DNA of 64,000 nucleotides from Metabacillus sp. B2-18 (GTDB lineage: Bacteria; Bacillota; Bacilli; Bacillales; Bacillaceae): assembly GCF_021117275.1 (NCBI RefSeq), contig NZ_CP088245.1:2827501-2891500 (forward strand), read 5' to 3'. Under the pieces are notes generated by a model that had not been told where the DNA came from, did not search any database, and saw only the letters and a program-made list of their open reading frames with translations. Of this stretch, positions 17,336-25,534 are shown piece by piece (the first letter of the stretch is position 1; every line of letters starts with the position of its first letter). A program made the translations under genes and the position numbers.

Positions 17336-17362
17336 AAAAAAAGAGCAGAAATGCTCTTTTTT
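17336..17362 (-). terminator. Intrinsic terminator of the CotF-like gene
   Basis: AAAAAAGAGCA pairs with TGCTCTTTTTT around the loop TTTC on the minus strand, followed by T residues. It lies 22 nt past the stop codon. Confidence 0.85.
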
Positions 17363-17383
17363 CGTATATGTAAAGAAAACTTA

Positions 17384-17683
17384 CTATGATTGAAACTGAT
17401 CATCAGGATGTAAATTATTTTGCATATATTCCTGAACATTCTTAATTTGATCTACAGTAGCAAGTTCTGTTTTATACCACCCTTTTTCATCCATTAACTG
17501 ATATAATTTATAATGATTTTTTGAAGCATTATCAAAGCACTGAGTATAGATGTCCCGAAGTTCCTTATGAGTGGTTTCCAACATCGTGCTGCCTAAGCTT
17601 CGACATCTTCCTTTTTCTAGCTCCAAACAAAGTTGTACCATTTCACGATCTGTTAATCCTCGTCCTTCTATATTGTTAGGCAT
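17384..17683 (-). CDS. CotF-type spore coat protein
   Basis: 99 residues matching the coat F domain: LTDREMVQLCLELEKGRCRSL, TTHKELRDIYTQCFDNASKNHYKLYQLMDEKGWYK, a helical, ferritin-like pattern also found in B. subtilis CotF, YraF and YraG. The expected location is the spore coat or mother cell. It follows the 67-residue YraE-like gene by 13 nt, an arrangement similar to the yraG-yraF-yraE group, so the pair is likely one sporulation-time operon. ATG 17683 follows AAAGGAG. No clear sigma-E or sigma-K promoter was pinned. Confidence 0.83.
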   Translation of the reverse strand: MPNNIEGRGLTDREMVQLCLELEKGRCRSLGSTMLETTHKELRDIYTQCFDNASKNHYKLYQLMDEKGWYKTELATVDQIKNVQEYMQNNLHPDDQFQS

Positions 17684-17696
17684 TGTAAAATCTCCT

Positions 17697-17900
17697 TTAT
17701 TGCATCATTTTTGATTGATTAAAGTATTGTGATAAGTCTGCAACTTTTAGCTGATGCTGCTCTGCCATTTGCTCTAATGACTTTTTTAAGCTCTCATCTT
17801 CACAAAGAGAAGCACACCAGTTCATTGTTTTTGCTGTAATTTCTTCCGCTCTAATTTCATCTTCAATAAAAGATAATTCCTTCATTGTTAGCTGTTTCAT
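17697..17900 (-). CDS. Small YraE-like spore-associated protein
   Basis: 67 residues, all-helical: LSFIEDEIRAEEITAKTMNWCASLCEDESLKK, then EQMAEQHQLKVADLSQYF. The pattern is a half-bundle as in YraE, which accompanies CotF-like proteins in B. subtilis. ATG 17900 follows GTAGGAGTGA. It is the first gene of the pair with the CotF-like gene. The coat function is inferred from the neighbour and length. Confidence 0.7.
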   Translation of the reverse strand: MKQLTMKELSFIEDEIRAEEITAKTMNWCASLCEDESLKKSLEQMAEQHQLKVADLSQYFNQSKMMQ

Positions 17901-18056
17901 TTTTAAGTCACTCCTACTTTAAAATCCTTCTCTTACGTTAGTATTTATCTTTATTTTATTATTATCCATAATGATGTGAATTTGGATGCAATTTCTAACA
18001 TAAGGGATATCAATAAAGAAGATATTAAGAGTGCAAAGATTGGAGGAAGAAAAAAC

Positions 18057-18497
18057 GTGAACCATTTAAAAGCTCTGGCGATAAAATTTATTGTTTCTTT
18101 TCTTTTACTTTTTGTTGTACTTGGTCTGCTATTTCAATATTCTTTTTCAGTTATATTAGGGCTTACTCTAATTTTAGGCTTAGTTTCTTATATACTTGGA
18201 GATTTAATGCTTTTACCAAGAACTTCAAACTTTACTGCAACAATTTCTGATTTTGCCATTGCAATGTTACTTACATGGTTTTACCTAGCGACGATCACAA
18301 CCTATGCCACGAATGTATTTATCGCATCACTTATCACAGCAATTGGTGTTGCGTTATTTGAGAGCGTCTTCCATCGATATATGAGAAAAAACGTTTTACA
18401 CGAAAAAGAAAGCCATGTGAATATAGGAAATTTACGTTACACTACTGAAGTATCGGAAGAAATTTCTCCAGATTATCATAAAATAAAGGAAGATTAA
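18057..18497 (+). CDS. yndM: YndM-like DUF2512 membrane protein
   Basis: 146 residues. Four hydrophobic segments (about 7-30, 33-52, 62-85, 88-106) are followed by a hydrophilic tail. The N-terminal NHLKALAIKFIV and the GDLMLLPRTSN stretch are typical of DUF2512/YndM. GTG 18057 is chosen because GGAGG lies 10 nt upstream and the protein then begins at the family's usual position; an ATG at 17976 would add 27 hydrophilic residues. Function is unknown; sporulation-linked expression is reported for yndM. Confidence 0.8.
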   Translation: MNHLKALAIKFIVSFLLLFVVLGLLFQYSFSVILGLTLILGLVSYILGDLMLLPRTSNFTATISDFAIAMLLTWFYLATITTYATNVFIASLITAIGVALFESVFHRYMRKNVLHEKESHVNIGNLRYTTEVSEEISPDYHKIKED

Positions 18498-18522
18498 ACC
18501 TAATCAAAATGATTAGGTTTTT
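18496..18522 (+). terminator. Intrinsic terminator of the yndM-like gene
   Basis: AAACCTAATC pairs with GATTAGGTTT around a 5-nt loop, followed by TT. It directly overlaps the stop codon. Confidence 0.85.
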
Positions 18523-18612
18523 ACTTATTTTACAGGCAACACAAATTTCAGTTCTGCATATAATAAAATGAAGGATGATTTAAGGGGATTTATTAAAAAT
18601 CTGGTACCTACT

Positions 18613-18831
18613 TTAATTATTACCAAGTAAATTTTGATCTAAAACTTCAGGATCAACACCATTTGTTATGCTCTGACCATTCATAACTAATTGATAGTCC
18701 CCAACTCCCCCACCACCTGATCCTGTTATGGCTTTGTCGATGCTTTTGGGAGAAATGCTATATGAATCACCAAAATTAATCACTCCACCACTAACACTAT
18801 CAATTTTTAAATTTTTAATAAAACACGGCAT
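18613..18831 (-). CDS. GerPA/GerPF-family spore germination protein
   Basis: 72 residues with the family layout: an N-terminal strand pair (IKNLKIDSVSGGVINFGDSY), SPKSIDKAITGSGGGGVGDY and an ending VDPEVLDQNLLGNN, which matches GerPA and GerPF (xFDPDxxDQxxxGN). It stands alone rather than in a gerPABCDEF operon, as do B. subtilis YpzD-like relatives. Gerp proteins are needed for germinants to pass the spore coat; whether this copy does so is inferred. ATG 18831 follows GGGGGGCTAGCTAA. Confidence 0.85.
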   Translation of the reverse strand: MPCFIKNLKIDSVSGGVINFGDSYSISPKSIDKAITGSGGGGVGDYQLVMNGQSITNGVDPEVLDQNLLGNN

Positions 18832-19007
18832 TTAGCTAGCCCCCCTTTCGTTAGAGCTTTTACGCTATTGTATGGAATTTATGTATATTGTTGTGGACAC
18901 GTCCCTACTCAATGAAAAGATAGACAAAGTTTTTCATACATGAAATGGGTACTTTATACAAAGCATAAGATGAAGCAAATTTCTTCGTAATAATGGAGGG
19001 TATATCA

Positions 19008-19229
19008 TTGAGAAATGTACGTTACTTAATACAAGATGAATTTCAAGCAAACCAAGTTGCAGATGATCTCAAAGTACAACTTAACATAAACAGGATGGAA
19101 ACGATTTCAATCACAAGTGTAGAAAGTCGCAATGAGGTAATTGTCCAAATTCCTGAAGCAAATGAATCAGTAGAAGAGGTTTTATCAGGCTTTATGAGGG
19201 GTTATCAAAAAGGAATGATTCTTGAATAA
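19008..19229 (+). CDS. Small conserved-looking protein, unknown
   Basis: 73 residues starting at TTG 19008, 7 nt after GGAGGG; the ATG at 18993 lies too close to any site. The sequence alternates short strands and helices (RYLIQDEFQANQVADDL, ISITSVESRNEVIVQIPEA) and has no membrane segment or Cys. It is monocistronic and stops ahead of a bidirectional terminator. Family not recognised. Confidence 0.6.
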   Translation: MRNVRYLIQDEFQANQVADDLKVQLNINRMETISITSVESRNEVIVQIPEANESVEEVLSGFMRGYQKGMILE

Positions 19230-19298
19230 GAGAAAACTTGGCTTATTGACAAGCCCCTTTGAAGAAAACCTAATTTTCCTTATACTTAGCAAAATAAT

Positions 19299-19325
19299 AA
19301 AAAAGGTTGCCAGGGCAACCTTTTT
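19299..19325. terminator. Bidirectional intrinsic terminator
   Basis: AAAAAGGTTGCC pairs perfectly with GGCAACCTTTTT around AG/A. With A and T runs on both sides it serves the plus-strand gene at 19008 and the minus-strand YjcZ-like gene at 19333. Confidence 0.9.
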
Positions 19326-19332
19326 CTACTTC

Positions 19333-19461
19333 TTAGCACCAAGCTGCTCCTACAATGATAAGAAGAATAAATAAAACAACAATCAACACAAAAGGATTTA
19401 CTCCTGCTGAAGCAACTGGAGCATATCCATATCCACATCCGTAATTACAACCATAGCCCAT
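19333..19461 (-). CDS. YjcZ-family tiny sporulation membrane protein
   Basis: 42 residues: a Gly/Tyr/Cys-rich head (MGYGCNYGCGYGY), a linker APVASAGVNP and one hydrophobic helix (FVLIVVLFILLIIVGAAWC). This layout is the YjcZ/YmzC-type tiny sporulation protein family of Bacillus. ATG 19461 follows AAGGAGGAAATAAC, a very strong ribosome binding site. It is expected in the spore or forespore membrane. Confidence 0.85.
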   Translation of the reverse strand: MGYGCNYGCGYGYAPVASAGVNPFVLIVVLFILLIIVGAAWC

Positions 19462-19582
19462 GTTATTTCCTCCTTTTCATATGCTAAAACATATCTTTTG
19501 TGATAATGTTTTATTTATAAATATGTTAGGAGGCTTACTTTTGTAATAGATATATACCTATATAAGGGATATTTGTTTAACT

Positions 19583-19894
19583 TTAGAATTCCGGTAAAGA
19601 ATCTAAGTTATTACTTTTATCACCATCCGGCTCACTACGAAGAATGTCACGCCCATATTTATGAAATACATCAACATGTGCTAACCTACCATCTCTTGCC
19701 TCAGAAAGTACTTGCATATAGTCTAACTGTCTACCAGATTCTGTTTGAAATGCGATTAAATCTCCATCATCGTTTTTTCTTACAGCAATGATTTTCTCTT
19801 GATTCGTCTTCATATCAGTTGATATTTCAGCATTAATTTCATCTTGATCTGCTTTATTTTTGTATTGATTAAACACTTCTTCAAAACGATCCAT
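19583..19894 (-). CDS. DUF3892 family protein
   Basis: 103 residues. After a charged N-terminal helix (about 1-35) comes the DUF3892 pattern: KIIAVRKNDDGDLIAFQTESG, LDYMQVLSEARDG and DILRSEPDGDKSNNLDSLP. Function of the family is unknown. ATG 19894 is chosen because GAGGTG lies 8 nt upstream; the GTG one codon earlier is too close. It lies 54 nt downstream of nothing else on this strand but near the molybdopterin oxidoreductase end, with a separate start. Confidence 0.8.
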   Translation of the reverse strand: MDRFEEVFNQYKNKADQDEINAEISTDMKTNQEKIIAVRKNDDGDLIAFQTESGRQLDYMQVLSEARDGRLAHVDVFHKYGRDILRSEPDGDKSNNLDSLPEF

Positions 19895-19948
19895 CACATA
19901 ATCACCTCATGTTTCTTATTTCCAGTTGAAGTGATTTTATTCTTTCTT

Positions 19949-21985
19949 CTACATCTTTTCTACTTTCACACGACCTGAAAAGAACACAGCCCCTCCCCCC
20001 ATATCAGCAATACGATCTGGAGTTAACGCATTTACTAAATGATTTTTACCATTCAAATCAGACCATAACCCCTGGCTTACAACAACACCCGGTAAAACTT
20101 GTTCACCAACTGAAGCAGTTAATTCACACTCACCTCGCTGATTCCAAATTCGGACAGTATCACCATCATTTATACCAAGTCTTGTTGCATCAAGAGAATT
20201 GATGAAAAGCTTTGGTGTTTTCTCAAGCTTCATATGCTTATCTTGATGAGAAAATGTAGAGTTTAAGAAATTATGATTTGGTCCTGGTACGAATAAAAAT
20301 GGAAAATCACTTTCCTGTAAAATCGGGATATAAGTAGGTAAAGGTGGATAACCTTCTTCCTTCATTTGCTGAGAAAATAATTCGATTTTTCCTGAAGGTG
20401 TTTTTAAGTTATCTAACAATTGACTATTTCTATTTGCTTTTAAATACCTTTTTTTCTTTAGCTTTTCATAGGTTACATGCTTTAAAGAGGGATTGTTTGT
20501 TTGAATTAACGATTGCTTAATTAATTCCTCATCATTGTCCTTAAATTCCGGTTCATCAAATTCCATCGCTTTCGCAAGCATTCGAAAAACATCTGTATTC
20601 GATTTACTTTCACCAAAAGGATGGATGACTGGTTCATGTAGATGTATGTAATGATGCCAATAGGACGTATAAAAATCAATGTTCTCAAAGGCAGAAGTTG
20701 CTGGTAAAACAATATCAGCATACATTGCAGTTTCTGTTATAAACAACTCATGAACTACCGTAAACAAATCTTCTCTTTCTAAGCCCTTCCGTACCTTATT
20801 CGCATCTGGTGCAACCACCGCTGGATTAGTGCCGTATACAAACAAAGATTGAATAGGAGTATTCAATTCTAAAAGTTCTTTTCCTAATGAATTCATATTA
20901 ATCGTTCTCGTATTTTGCTTTAATAAATCAGGTCGTTGTAATGCATCTGTGTTAAAAGCTAGAAATGCTGAATTTCCTTTAAGTGCACCTCCACCTTTTA
21001 CATTCCATTGACCTGTTAAAGCAGGTAAGCACGAAATCGTACGAACAATCATTCCACCATTATCATGATGCTGCAGGCCATTTCCAATTCGGATCATCGA
21101 CGGAGAGGTTTTCCCATACATTTGGGCTAATGAATAAATATCTTCTTCAGGAACTCCTGTAATACTTGAAACAAGTTGTGGTTCATATTGTTGGACATGT
21201 TCCTCTAGTTCATTAGAACCAATCGTATATTGTTCTAAAAAAGGACGATCCACTAAATTTTCTTTATAAAGAATATGCATAATTCCTAGTGCAAGTGCTC
21301 CATCAGTTCCTGGTAATATAGGAATAAACCAATCTGCCATTTTCCCCGTTTGATTTTTATGTACATCAATCACAACGATTTTAGCACCATTTTTTCTTGC
21401 TTTTTGGGCAATCATCATTTGGTGCATGTTCGTACTAACTGCATTGATTCCCCACATAATAAATAACTTAGTAGCTGTCATGTCTTCAGGATCAGTTCCA
21501 TAGCTGCCACCCATTGTATAACGATATCCATTTGAACCAGCTACTGAACATATCGTTCTGTCAAGCTGACTTGCACCAAGATGATTGAAAAAACGTCGAT
21601 CCATTCCTTCTGAATTGATTCTTCCCATATTCCCGTAAAAACTGTATGGTAGAATGGATTCAGCTCCTGTGTCAGAAATGATTTCTTTCCACTTAGTCGC
21701 AATCGTATCAATAGCTTCCTTCCAAGTTATTGGTTCGAATTGACCTTCTCCTTTTCTCCCTACCCGTTTAAGAGGAGATTGAAGTCTTTTCACATCATAA
21801 ATTCTCTCTCCCATATGGCGAACTTTATTACAAATAGCTCCTTTTGTTACCGGATGTTCAGGATCTCCTTCAATTTTCGTGATTTTACCGTTTTTCTTAT
21901 GAAGAAGCAATCCGCACTGATCAGGGCAATCAAGTGAACAAACAGAAGGCACGATCCCATTTTCTATGTTTTTATAAGACTCCAT
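19949..21985 (-). CDS. yoaE: Molybdopterin-dependent oxidoreductase, YoaE-like
   Basis: 678 residues. The N-terminus has the 4Fe-4S motif CSLDCPDQCGLLL with a later Cys in ICNKVR (family pattern CxxxCxxxC plus C about residue 50). Molybdopterin-binding segments include MWGINAVSTNMH, the region around RTICSVAGSNGYRYT (possible Mo ligand Cys near 145) and the C-terminal molydopterin dinucleotide-binding domain (about 555-678, FLNSTFSHQDK, DGDTVRIWNQRGE). B. subtilis YoaE has the same size and layout. There is no Tat signal, so it is cytoplasmic; the electron partner and substrate are unknown. Monocistronic; ATG 21985 follows GAAAGGATAGAAG. Confidence 0.9.
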   Translation of the reverse strand: MESYKNIENGIVPSVCSLDCPDQCGLLLHKKNGKITKIEGDPEHPVTKGAICNKVRHMGERIYDVKRLQSPLKRVGRKGEGQFEPITWKEAIDTIATKWKEIISDTGAESILPYSFYGNMGRINSEGMDRRFFNHLGASQLDRTICSVAGSNGYRYTMGGSYGTDPEDMTATKLFIMWGINAVSTNMHQMMIAQKARKNGAKIVVIDVHKNQTGKMADWFIPILPGTDGALALGIMHILYKENLVDRPFLEQYTIGSNELEEHVQQYEPQLVSSITGVPEEDIYSLAQMYGKTSPSMIRIGNGLQHHDNGGMIVRTISCLPALTGQWNVKGGGALKGNSAFLAFNTDALQRPDLLKQNTRTINMNSLGKELLELNTPIQSLFVYGTNPAVVAPDANKVRKGLEREDLFTVVHELFITETAMYADIVLPATSAFENIDFYTSYWHHYIHLHEPVIHPFGESKSNTDVFRMLAKAMEFDEPEFKDNDEELIKQSLIQTNNPSLKHVTYEKLKKKRYLKANRNSQLLDNLKTPSGKIELFSQQMKEEGYPPLPTYIPILQESDFPFLFVPGPNHNFLNSTFSHQDKHMKLEKTPKLFINSLDATRLGINDGDTVRIWNQRGECELTASVGEQVLPGVVVSQGLWSDLNGKNHLVNALTPDRIADMGGGAVFFSGRVKVEKM

Positions 21986-22056
21986 ATCTTCTATCCTTTC
22001 AGTTTTAAAAATTGTTATTTTGAGTATAACAGAATTATCTGAAAGTATTAGATAGA

Positions 22057-22626
22057 TTAAACATCATTTGTAAAAGTGGAAGCACCCCAATGCTTAGAGG
22101 TTATCTTTGTTTTTGGTTTCCAGCCTTTGTTTTGAAGCTCTTTGGCAATTAATCGATTAAAAAAGCCATGTCCTACTAAAACAACATTTTTATGTTCAGA
22201 TGTAAGTTTCATAATTTTATTTGCTGCTAATTCAGCTCGTTTCTTAGCATCCTTATATGATTCACAGTTAGTAGAAAAACCACTAAACCACAAAATCCTT
22301 AATAAAACTGCCCATGTGTCTGAAGATAATTTTATTCTTGGAAAAGGTTTGGATGTTAAAGGTAATTCTATTTCACGAAACAGACTACTTGAAATGATTT
22401 TTACATTTGTTCGTAACAAGTGTGCTGAATGTATAGATCTTTTTAAATCACTTGTGATAACAAGACTTGCTTCGTTCATTTTCTTTACTGCTTCTTTTGG
22501 ATAAAAAGATTCTTCAACTACACCAACTGAATTATATTGAGAGACCCAATCAGTAAATTCGTAGCATGTAATACTTCTCTCTACATCTAATTGAGAACGT
22601 CCATGCCTGATTAATGTTATCTCCAT
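22057..22626 (-). CDS. Histidine phosphatase family protein
   Basis: 189 residues. The catalytic RHG motif is at LIRHGRSQ (residues 5-12), a second Arg-His region occurs at TSDLKRSIHSAHLL, and the closing catalytic His at VLVGHGFFNRLIA (about 152-164). It acts on a phosphomonoester, but the substrate is unknown. Its ATG (22626) overlaps the fabZ stop codon by 1 nt (TAATG), so the two are translationally coupled; the functional link is not clear. Confidence 0.88.
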   Translation of the reverse strand: MEITLIRHGRSQLDVERSITCYEFTDWVSQYNSVGVVEESFYPKEAVKKMNEASLVITSDLKRSIHSAHLLRTNVKIISSSLFREIELPLTSKPFPRIKLSSDTWAVLLRILWFSGFSTNCESYKDAKKRAELAANKIMKLTSEHKNVVLVGHGFFNRLIAKELQNKGWKPKTKITSKHWGASTFTNDV

Positions 22627-23051
22627 TACTTACCAAATGCAAAAATTAATTCTGTTTCACATGCGACTTTCCCATCCACTGATGCAAGCCCTCTTCCTTT
22701 TCCAATCGAACCTTTTACACGCGTAATTTCCACTTCTAGCTTCAATTGATCTCCTGGTTTTACTTGATGTTTGAAGCGGCAGTTATCAATTCCTGCTAAT
22801 AGCCCCAACCGTCCTTCGTTTCCTTCTTTCGTTAACATGGCAACCGCACTCATTTGCGCTAATGCTTCTACTATTAATACACCCGGCATTACTGGATATT
22901 CAGGGAAATGCCCCATGAAAAACGGTTCATTTCCTGTAACATTTTTCATTCCAACGGCACTCTTACCTTCTTCAATCTTTATCACTTTATCTATCAATAA
23001 AAAAGGATAACGATGTTGTATGATCTCTTTTATTTTAGTATTATCTACCAT
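22626..23051 (-). CDS. fabZ: (3R)-hydroxyacyl-ACP dehydratase
   Basis: 141 residues with the FabZ signatures HRYPFLLID, the catalytic [20 protein letters not shown] (His about 46, Glu about 60) and [12 protein letters not shown]. It removes water from 3-hydroxyacyl-ACP in the fatty-acid elongation cycle. ATG 23051 follows AAGGAGG by 6 nt; an upstream in-frame start at 23090 would add a non-family extension. It is separate from fabF (54.8 kb) and forms a two-gene unit with the histidine phosphatase. Confidence 0.95.
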   Translation of the reverse strand: MVDNTKIKEIIQHRYPFLLIDKVIKIEEGKSAVGMKNVTGNEPFFMGHFPEYPVMPGVLIVEALAQMSAVAMLTKEGNEGRLGLLAGIDNCRFKHQVKPGDQLKLEVEITRVKGSIGKGRGLASVDGKVACETELIFAFGK

Positions 23052-23125
23052 TTTATTCCTCCTTGGATTTTCTTGTAAACATTTTAACACTTGTTATTAG
23101 AACTTGGTACTAATACTTTATAAAA

Positions 23126-23158
23126 AAAACTCAGTGTTTACTTTATACACTGAGTTTT
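23126..23158 (-). terminator. Intrinsic terminator of the acetyltransferase gene
   Basis: AAAACTCAGTGT pairs perfectly with ACACTGAGTTTT around a 9-nt loop, followed by a long T run on the minus strand. Confidence 0.88.
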
Positions 23159-23572
23159 CTATATTATAAGTGACATTCCAGGAGCATCTAGTTCTCTTTC
23201 TTCAAATCCTAATTTTTCGTAAAACTGCTGCTTTCCTTTTGCAGAAAAAAGCTGAACAGATTGTATACCAGAGTCTTTACATTTTTGTAAAAGTGCTTCA
23301 ATTATTTTTTTACCTAAACCTTGTTTTTGATAAGAAGGATCAACCATAACATCACAAATTAATGCTTGATAAACACCATCAGAGATCATTCTTCCAAATG
23401 CAATTAGTTGGTCTTGGTCATAAATGGATATGTGATACCAGCTATTTTCAGCTGCTTGATATAATTGTTCCCTTGTATACGTACCTTTTTTACTTTTTAT
23501 TAATCCACTCGCTTCATGCAAAGAAACGAATTGTTCAAAGGAAGGAAGTTGATCGGAAAATTGATGGCTCAT
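23159..23572 (-). CDS. GNAT family N-acetyltransferase
   Basis: 137 residues. The acetyl-CoA loop is VDPSYQKQGLGKKII (about 82-96; QxxGxG), followed by the FSAKGKQQFYEKLGFEE stretch usual at the C-terminus. The substrate is unknown. ATG 23572 is chosen because GAAGGTG lies 6 nt upstream; the GTG three codons before is part of that site. Monocistronic, with a perfect terminator behind. Confidence 0.9.
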   Translation of the reverse strand: MSHQFSDQLPSFEQFVSLHEASGLIKSKKGTYTREQLYQAAENSWYHISIYDQDQLIAFGRMISDGVYQALICDVMVDPSYQKQGLGKKIIEALLQKCKDSGIQSVQLFSAKGKQQFYEKLGFEERELDAPGMSLII

Positions 23573-23674
23573 TCTATTCACCTTCTATATTCATTGTATC
23601 GTTATGTAACTATACATATATTTATACAATAACTTGAATAAAAATTCAACTAAAAACAAAAAAATTTTATTTAC

Positions 23675-23700
23675 AAAAAAAGACGAGTTTCCCCGTCTAT
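23675..23700 (-). terminator. Intrinsic terminator of the Asp/Arg-rich small gene
   Basis: AGACGGG pairs with CTCGTCT around GAAA (one mismatch) and is followed by TTTTTTT on the minus strand, 11 nt past the stop. Confidence 0.75.
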
Positions 23701-23710
23701 TTGATGTTTT

Positions 23711-23923
23711 TTATTTATCGTCTTCTTTGTAATCATCTCGGTCTTCTTCAACATCTACAACTGGTCTTCTTCCCCAGAACATTCCCCAAGGATCTCTTCT
23801 TCTTTCATAACGATCATCATCTCTGTAGTCATCATGTTTGTCACGATCTTCTACCACTTTTACTTCCTTCGCGTGGATAACTAATGTATCAACCTTAATC
23901 ACTTGTTCTTTTCTTTTAGACAT
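23711..23923 (-). CDS. Small strand-repeat/Asp-Arg-rich protein, paralogue of 58372-58590
   Basis: 70 residues. The N-terminus is a strand-repeat segment, VIKVDTLVIHAKEVKVVED, followed by a low-complexity Asp/Arg tail (RDKHDDYRDDDRYERRRD) and PWGMFWGRRPVVDVEED. The gene at 58372-58590 has the same head (VINADRVIINADEVIIVEA) and a similar tail, so the two are paralogues. ATG 23923 has AAAGGAG 8 nt upstream; the earlier GTG is inside that site. No known family; a spore-surface or coat-linked role would be speculation. Confidence 0.7.
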   Translation of the reverse strand: MSKRKEQVIKVDTLVIHAKEVKVVEDRDKHDDYRDDDRYERRRDPWGMFWGRRPVVDVEEDRDDYKEDDK

Positions 23924-24028
23924 TTTCCCCACTCCTTTACCCCTATAGTCGTTATATTTTATTCAATAAAGGAGTAAGCGTTATAGGCATTTATTTCATT
24001 TTCCTTACATAGTTGAATATAGTAGTCA

Positions 24029-24559
24029 TTAACTTATCATTCCTACAACATGAACGTTTTTCTTATTATTGATTGCTTTTATAATACCGTTGCAAATTTC
24101 TTCATGTGTCAACCATCGTTTTTCATCGCCTTGCTCCATATACCCCAATTTCACTTGACTATAAGAACAGTGATTAGGAATCGTCAGTTCTGTTTTTATT
24201 TTATCTAAGTTCGAGCGACTGCCAAGTACATGGACAAATCTAGATGATTCAGATGTACTCGGTATTCCGTTTATAATTGATTGAATGGCATGCTCAGCAT
24301 ATGAATGAATCCAAGCTACAATTAAATGAATGGTCTTGTTTTCTTGGATGATTTCATCTATTTTCTTATTCAAGCTTTGCTCATTTGAATAGTCAATAAA
24401 TACAGGTATAAGATTTTTGTTGTTATTTGATTTTTTTAATAAATTGTTCATTTTCTCAGTACTTCTTCCAACTACATATACAAGATAGCCAGTTTCAGCT
24501 AACAAAATTGAAACGTCTGTTAACATTCCAGAACCACCTATTACCAAAGCACACTTCAA
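24029..24559 (-). CDS. Short Rossmann-fold (SDR-like) protein
   Basis: 176 residues. It begins with a nucleotide-binding strand-loop (CALVIGGSGMLTDVSILLAE, with GGSGM in place of the usual TGGxxGIG) and GRSTEKMNNLL after strand 2; the SDR active-site YxxxK appears only loosely as CSYSQVKLG. It starts at TTG 24559, six nt after GGAGGG. It follows the TIM-barrel epimerase gene by 27 nt, so the two are probably one operon. The reaction is unknown. Confidence 0.75.
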   Translation of the reverse strand: MKCALVIGGSGMLTDVSILLAETGYLVYVVGRSTEKMNNLLKKSNNNKNLIPVFIDYSNEQSLNKKIDEIIQENKTIHLIVAWIHSYAEHAIQSIINGIPSTSESSRFVHVLGSRSNLDKIKTELTIPNHCSYSQVKLGYMEQGDEKRWLTHEEICNGIIKAINNKKNVHVVGMIS

Positions 24560-24586
24560 GCTAATCCCTCCGGCACTAAAAAACAT

Positions 24587-25417
24587 TTAGTCACAATATT
24601 TTTCAGCTATCATCCTGACTTCATTTATTCCATCCCATAAGTTACCCGGACCATCATATACTAACGTAATCGGACCATTGTAATCACTGTTTGCTACTAT
24701 TTGTAATGACTTTTCAAATTCTCCTTTATCTATTAAACCATTATGATCATAATACGCTTTTGCATGTATAGACCCTGCAAAAGGAACTAAAGCTTGAATT
24801 GAGTCAAATTTAACTCCTTGTTCAAAGTTTCCAAAATCAACCGTTAATCCTAATTTCTTATCGAATGAGCTAATGAGTTTTTCACAATTTTCTTTAGTTG
24901 ATGTAAGCGATTTAAAATTTTCCGTTACAACACGAACACCTTTTGGCTCAGCATATTCAATTAATTGTTGAAAACTATCCATTGACCGTTCTAATGCTGC
25001 CGTATCACTCGGGTTTGCTTCTCCACCAATTACCCGAATACTTTTTGCTTCTACCTTCTCAGCGATATCAATCCATTTTTTTATAAATTTTATGTCTGAT
25101 TTTCTTCGTTCATCATCTGGAGAACTAATATCACCATAATCCAATAATAAGCAATGAAAGGTTATTCCTGATTTTTTAAAAGCATTTCTCATTTCTACGA
25201 GGTATCCATTTTCGGTATTTTGAAAGTGAAAGTGGCAAACTTCTAGTGATTTAAAGCCCTGTTTTTCCAATATAGATGGTAATCCCACTAATTTAGTATT
25301 TTCCGGTTGTTGCTCTATACGTGTTTTTTGTGTTTTCTCCACATCATCCCAGTATGTCCAGCGCAATGGACCAAGCTCTCGATGAAGACTCCATGTTGTT
25401 AGAGATAAATGAGACAT
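24587..25417 (-). CDS. Sugar phosphate isomerase/epimerase (xylose isomerase-like TIM barrel)
   Basis: 276 residues, from MSHLSLTTWSLHRELGPLRW. The AP-endonuclease-2/xylose isomerase TIM-barrel pattern is visible: VCHFHFQ, IRVIGGEANPS, VVTENFKS, LTVDFGNF and SIHAKAY, whose Glu, Asp and His residues are the usual metal ligands. ATG 25417 follows GTAGGAGG by 7 nt. The open frame extends upstream to 25507, but that stretch contains the gntK terminator and is not coding. A role in myo-inositol or sugar-acid metabolism is possible given the gluconate operon next door; not proven. Confidence 0.85.
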   Translation of the reverse strand: MSHLSLTTWSLHRELGPLRWTYWDDVEKTQKTRIEQQPENTKLVGLPSILEKQGFKSLEVCHFHFQNTENGYLVEMRNAFKKSGITFHCLLLDYGDISSPDDERRKSDIKFIKKWIDIAEKVEAKSIRVIGGEANPSDTAALERSMDSFQQLIEYAEPKGVRVVTENFKSLTSTKENCEKLISSFDKKLGLTVDFGNFEQGVKFDSIQALVPFAGSIHAKAYYDHNGLIDKGEFEKSLQIVANSDYNGPITLVYDGPGNLWDGINEVRMIAEKYCD

Positions 25418-25489
25418 AAAAAAACCTCCTACTTGTTTTTTATTGATATTCCACACAGCTTTCATTTTTTCCTCTATTAAATATACTAA

Positions 25490-25525
25490 AAGGCGTGTAA
25501 AGGTCATTCATTGTTTACACGCCTT
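25490..25525 (-). terminator. Intrinsic terminator of the gluconate operon
   Basis: AAGGCGTGTAAA pairs perfectly with TTTACACGCCTT around a 12-nt loop, ending TTTTAGT on the minus strand, 10 nt past the gntK stop. Confidence 0.88.
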
Positions 25526-25534
25526 GCAGTTTTA

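Noticed and set aside
24587..25507. Longer start of the TIM-barrel gene (ATG 25507)
   Set aside because: The extra 90 nt contain the perfect terminator of the gluconate operon, and GTAGGAGG sits before the internal ATG 25417.
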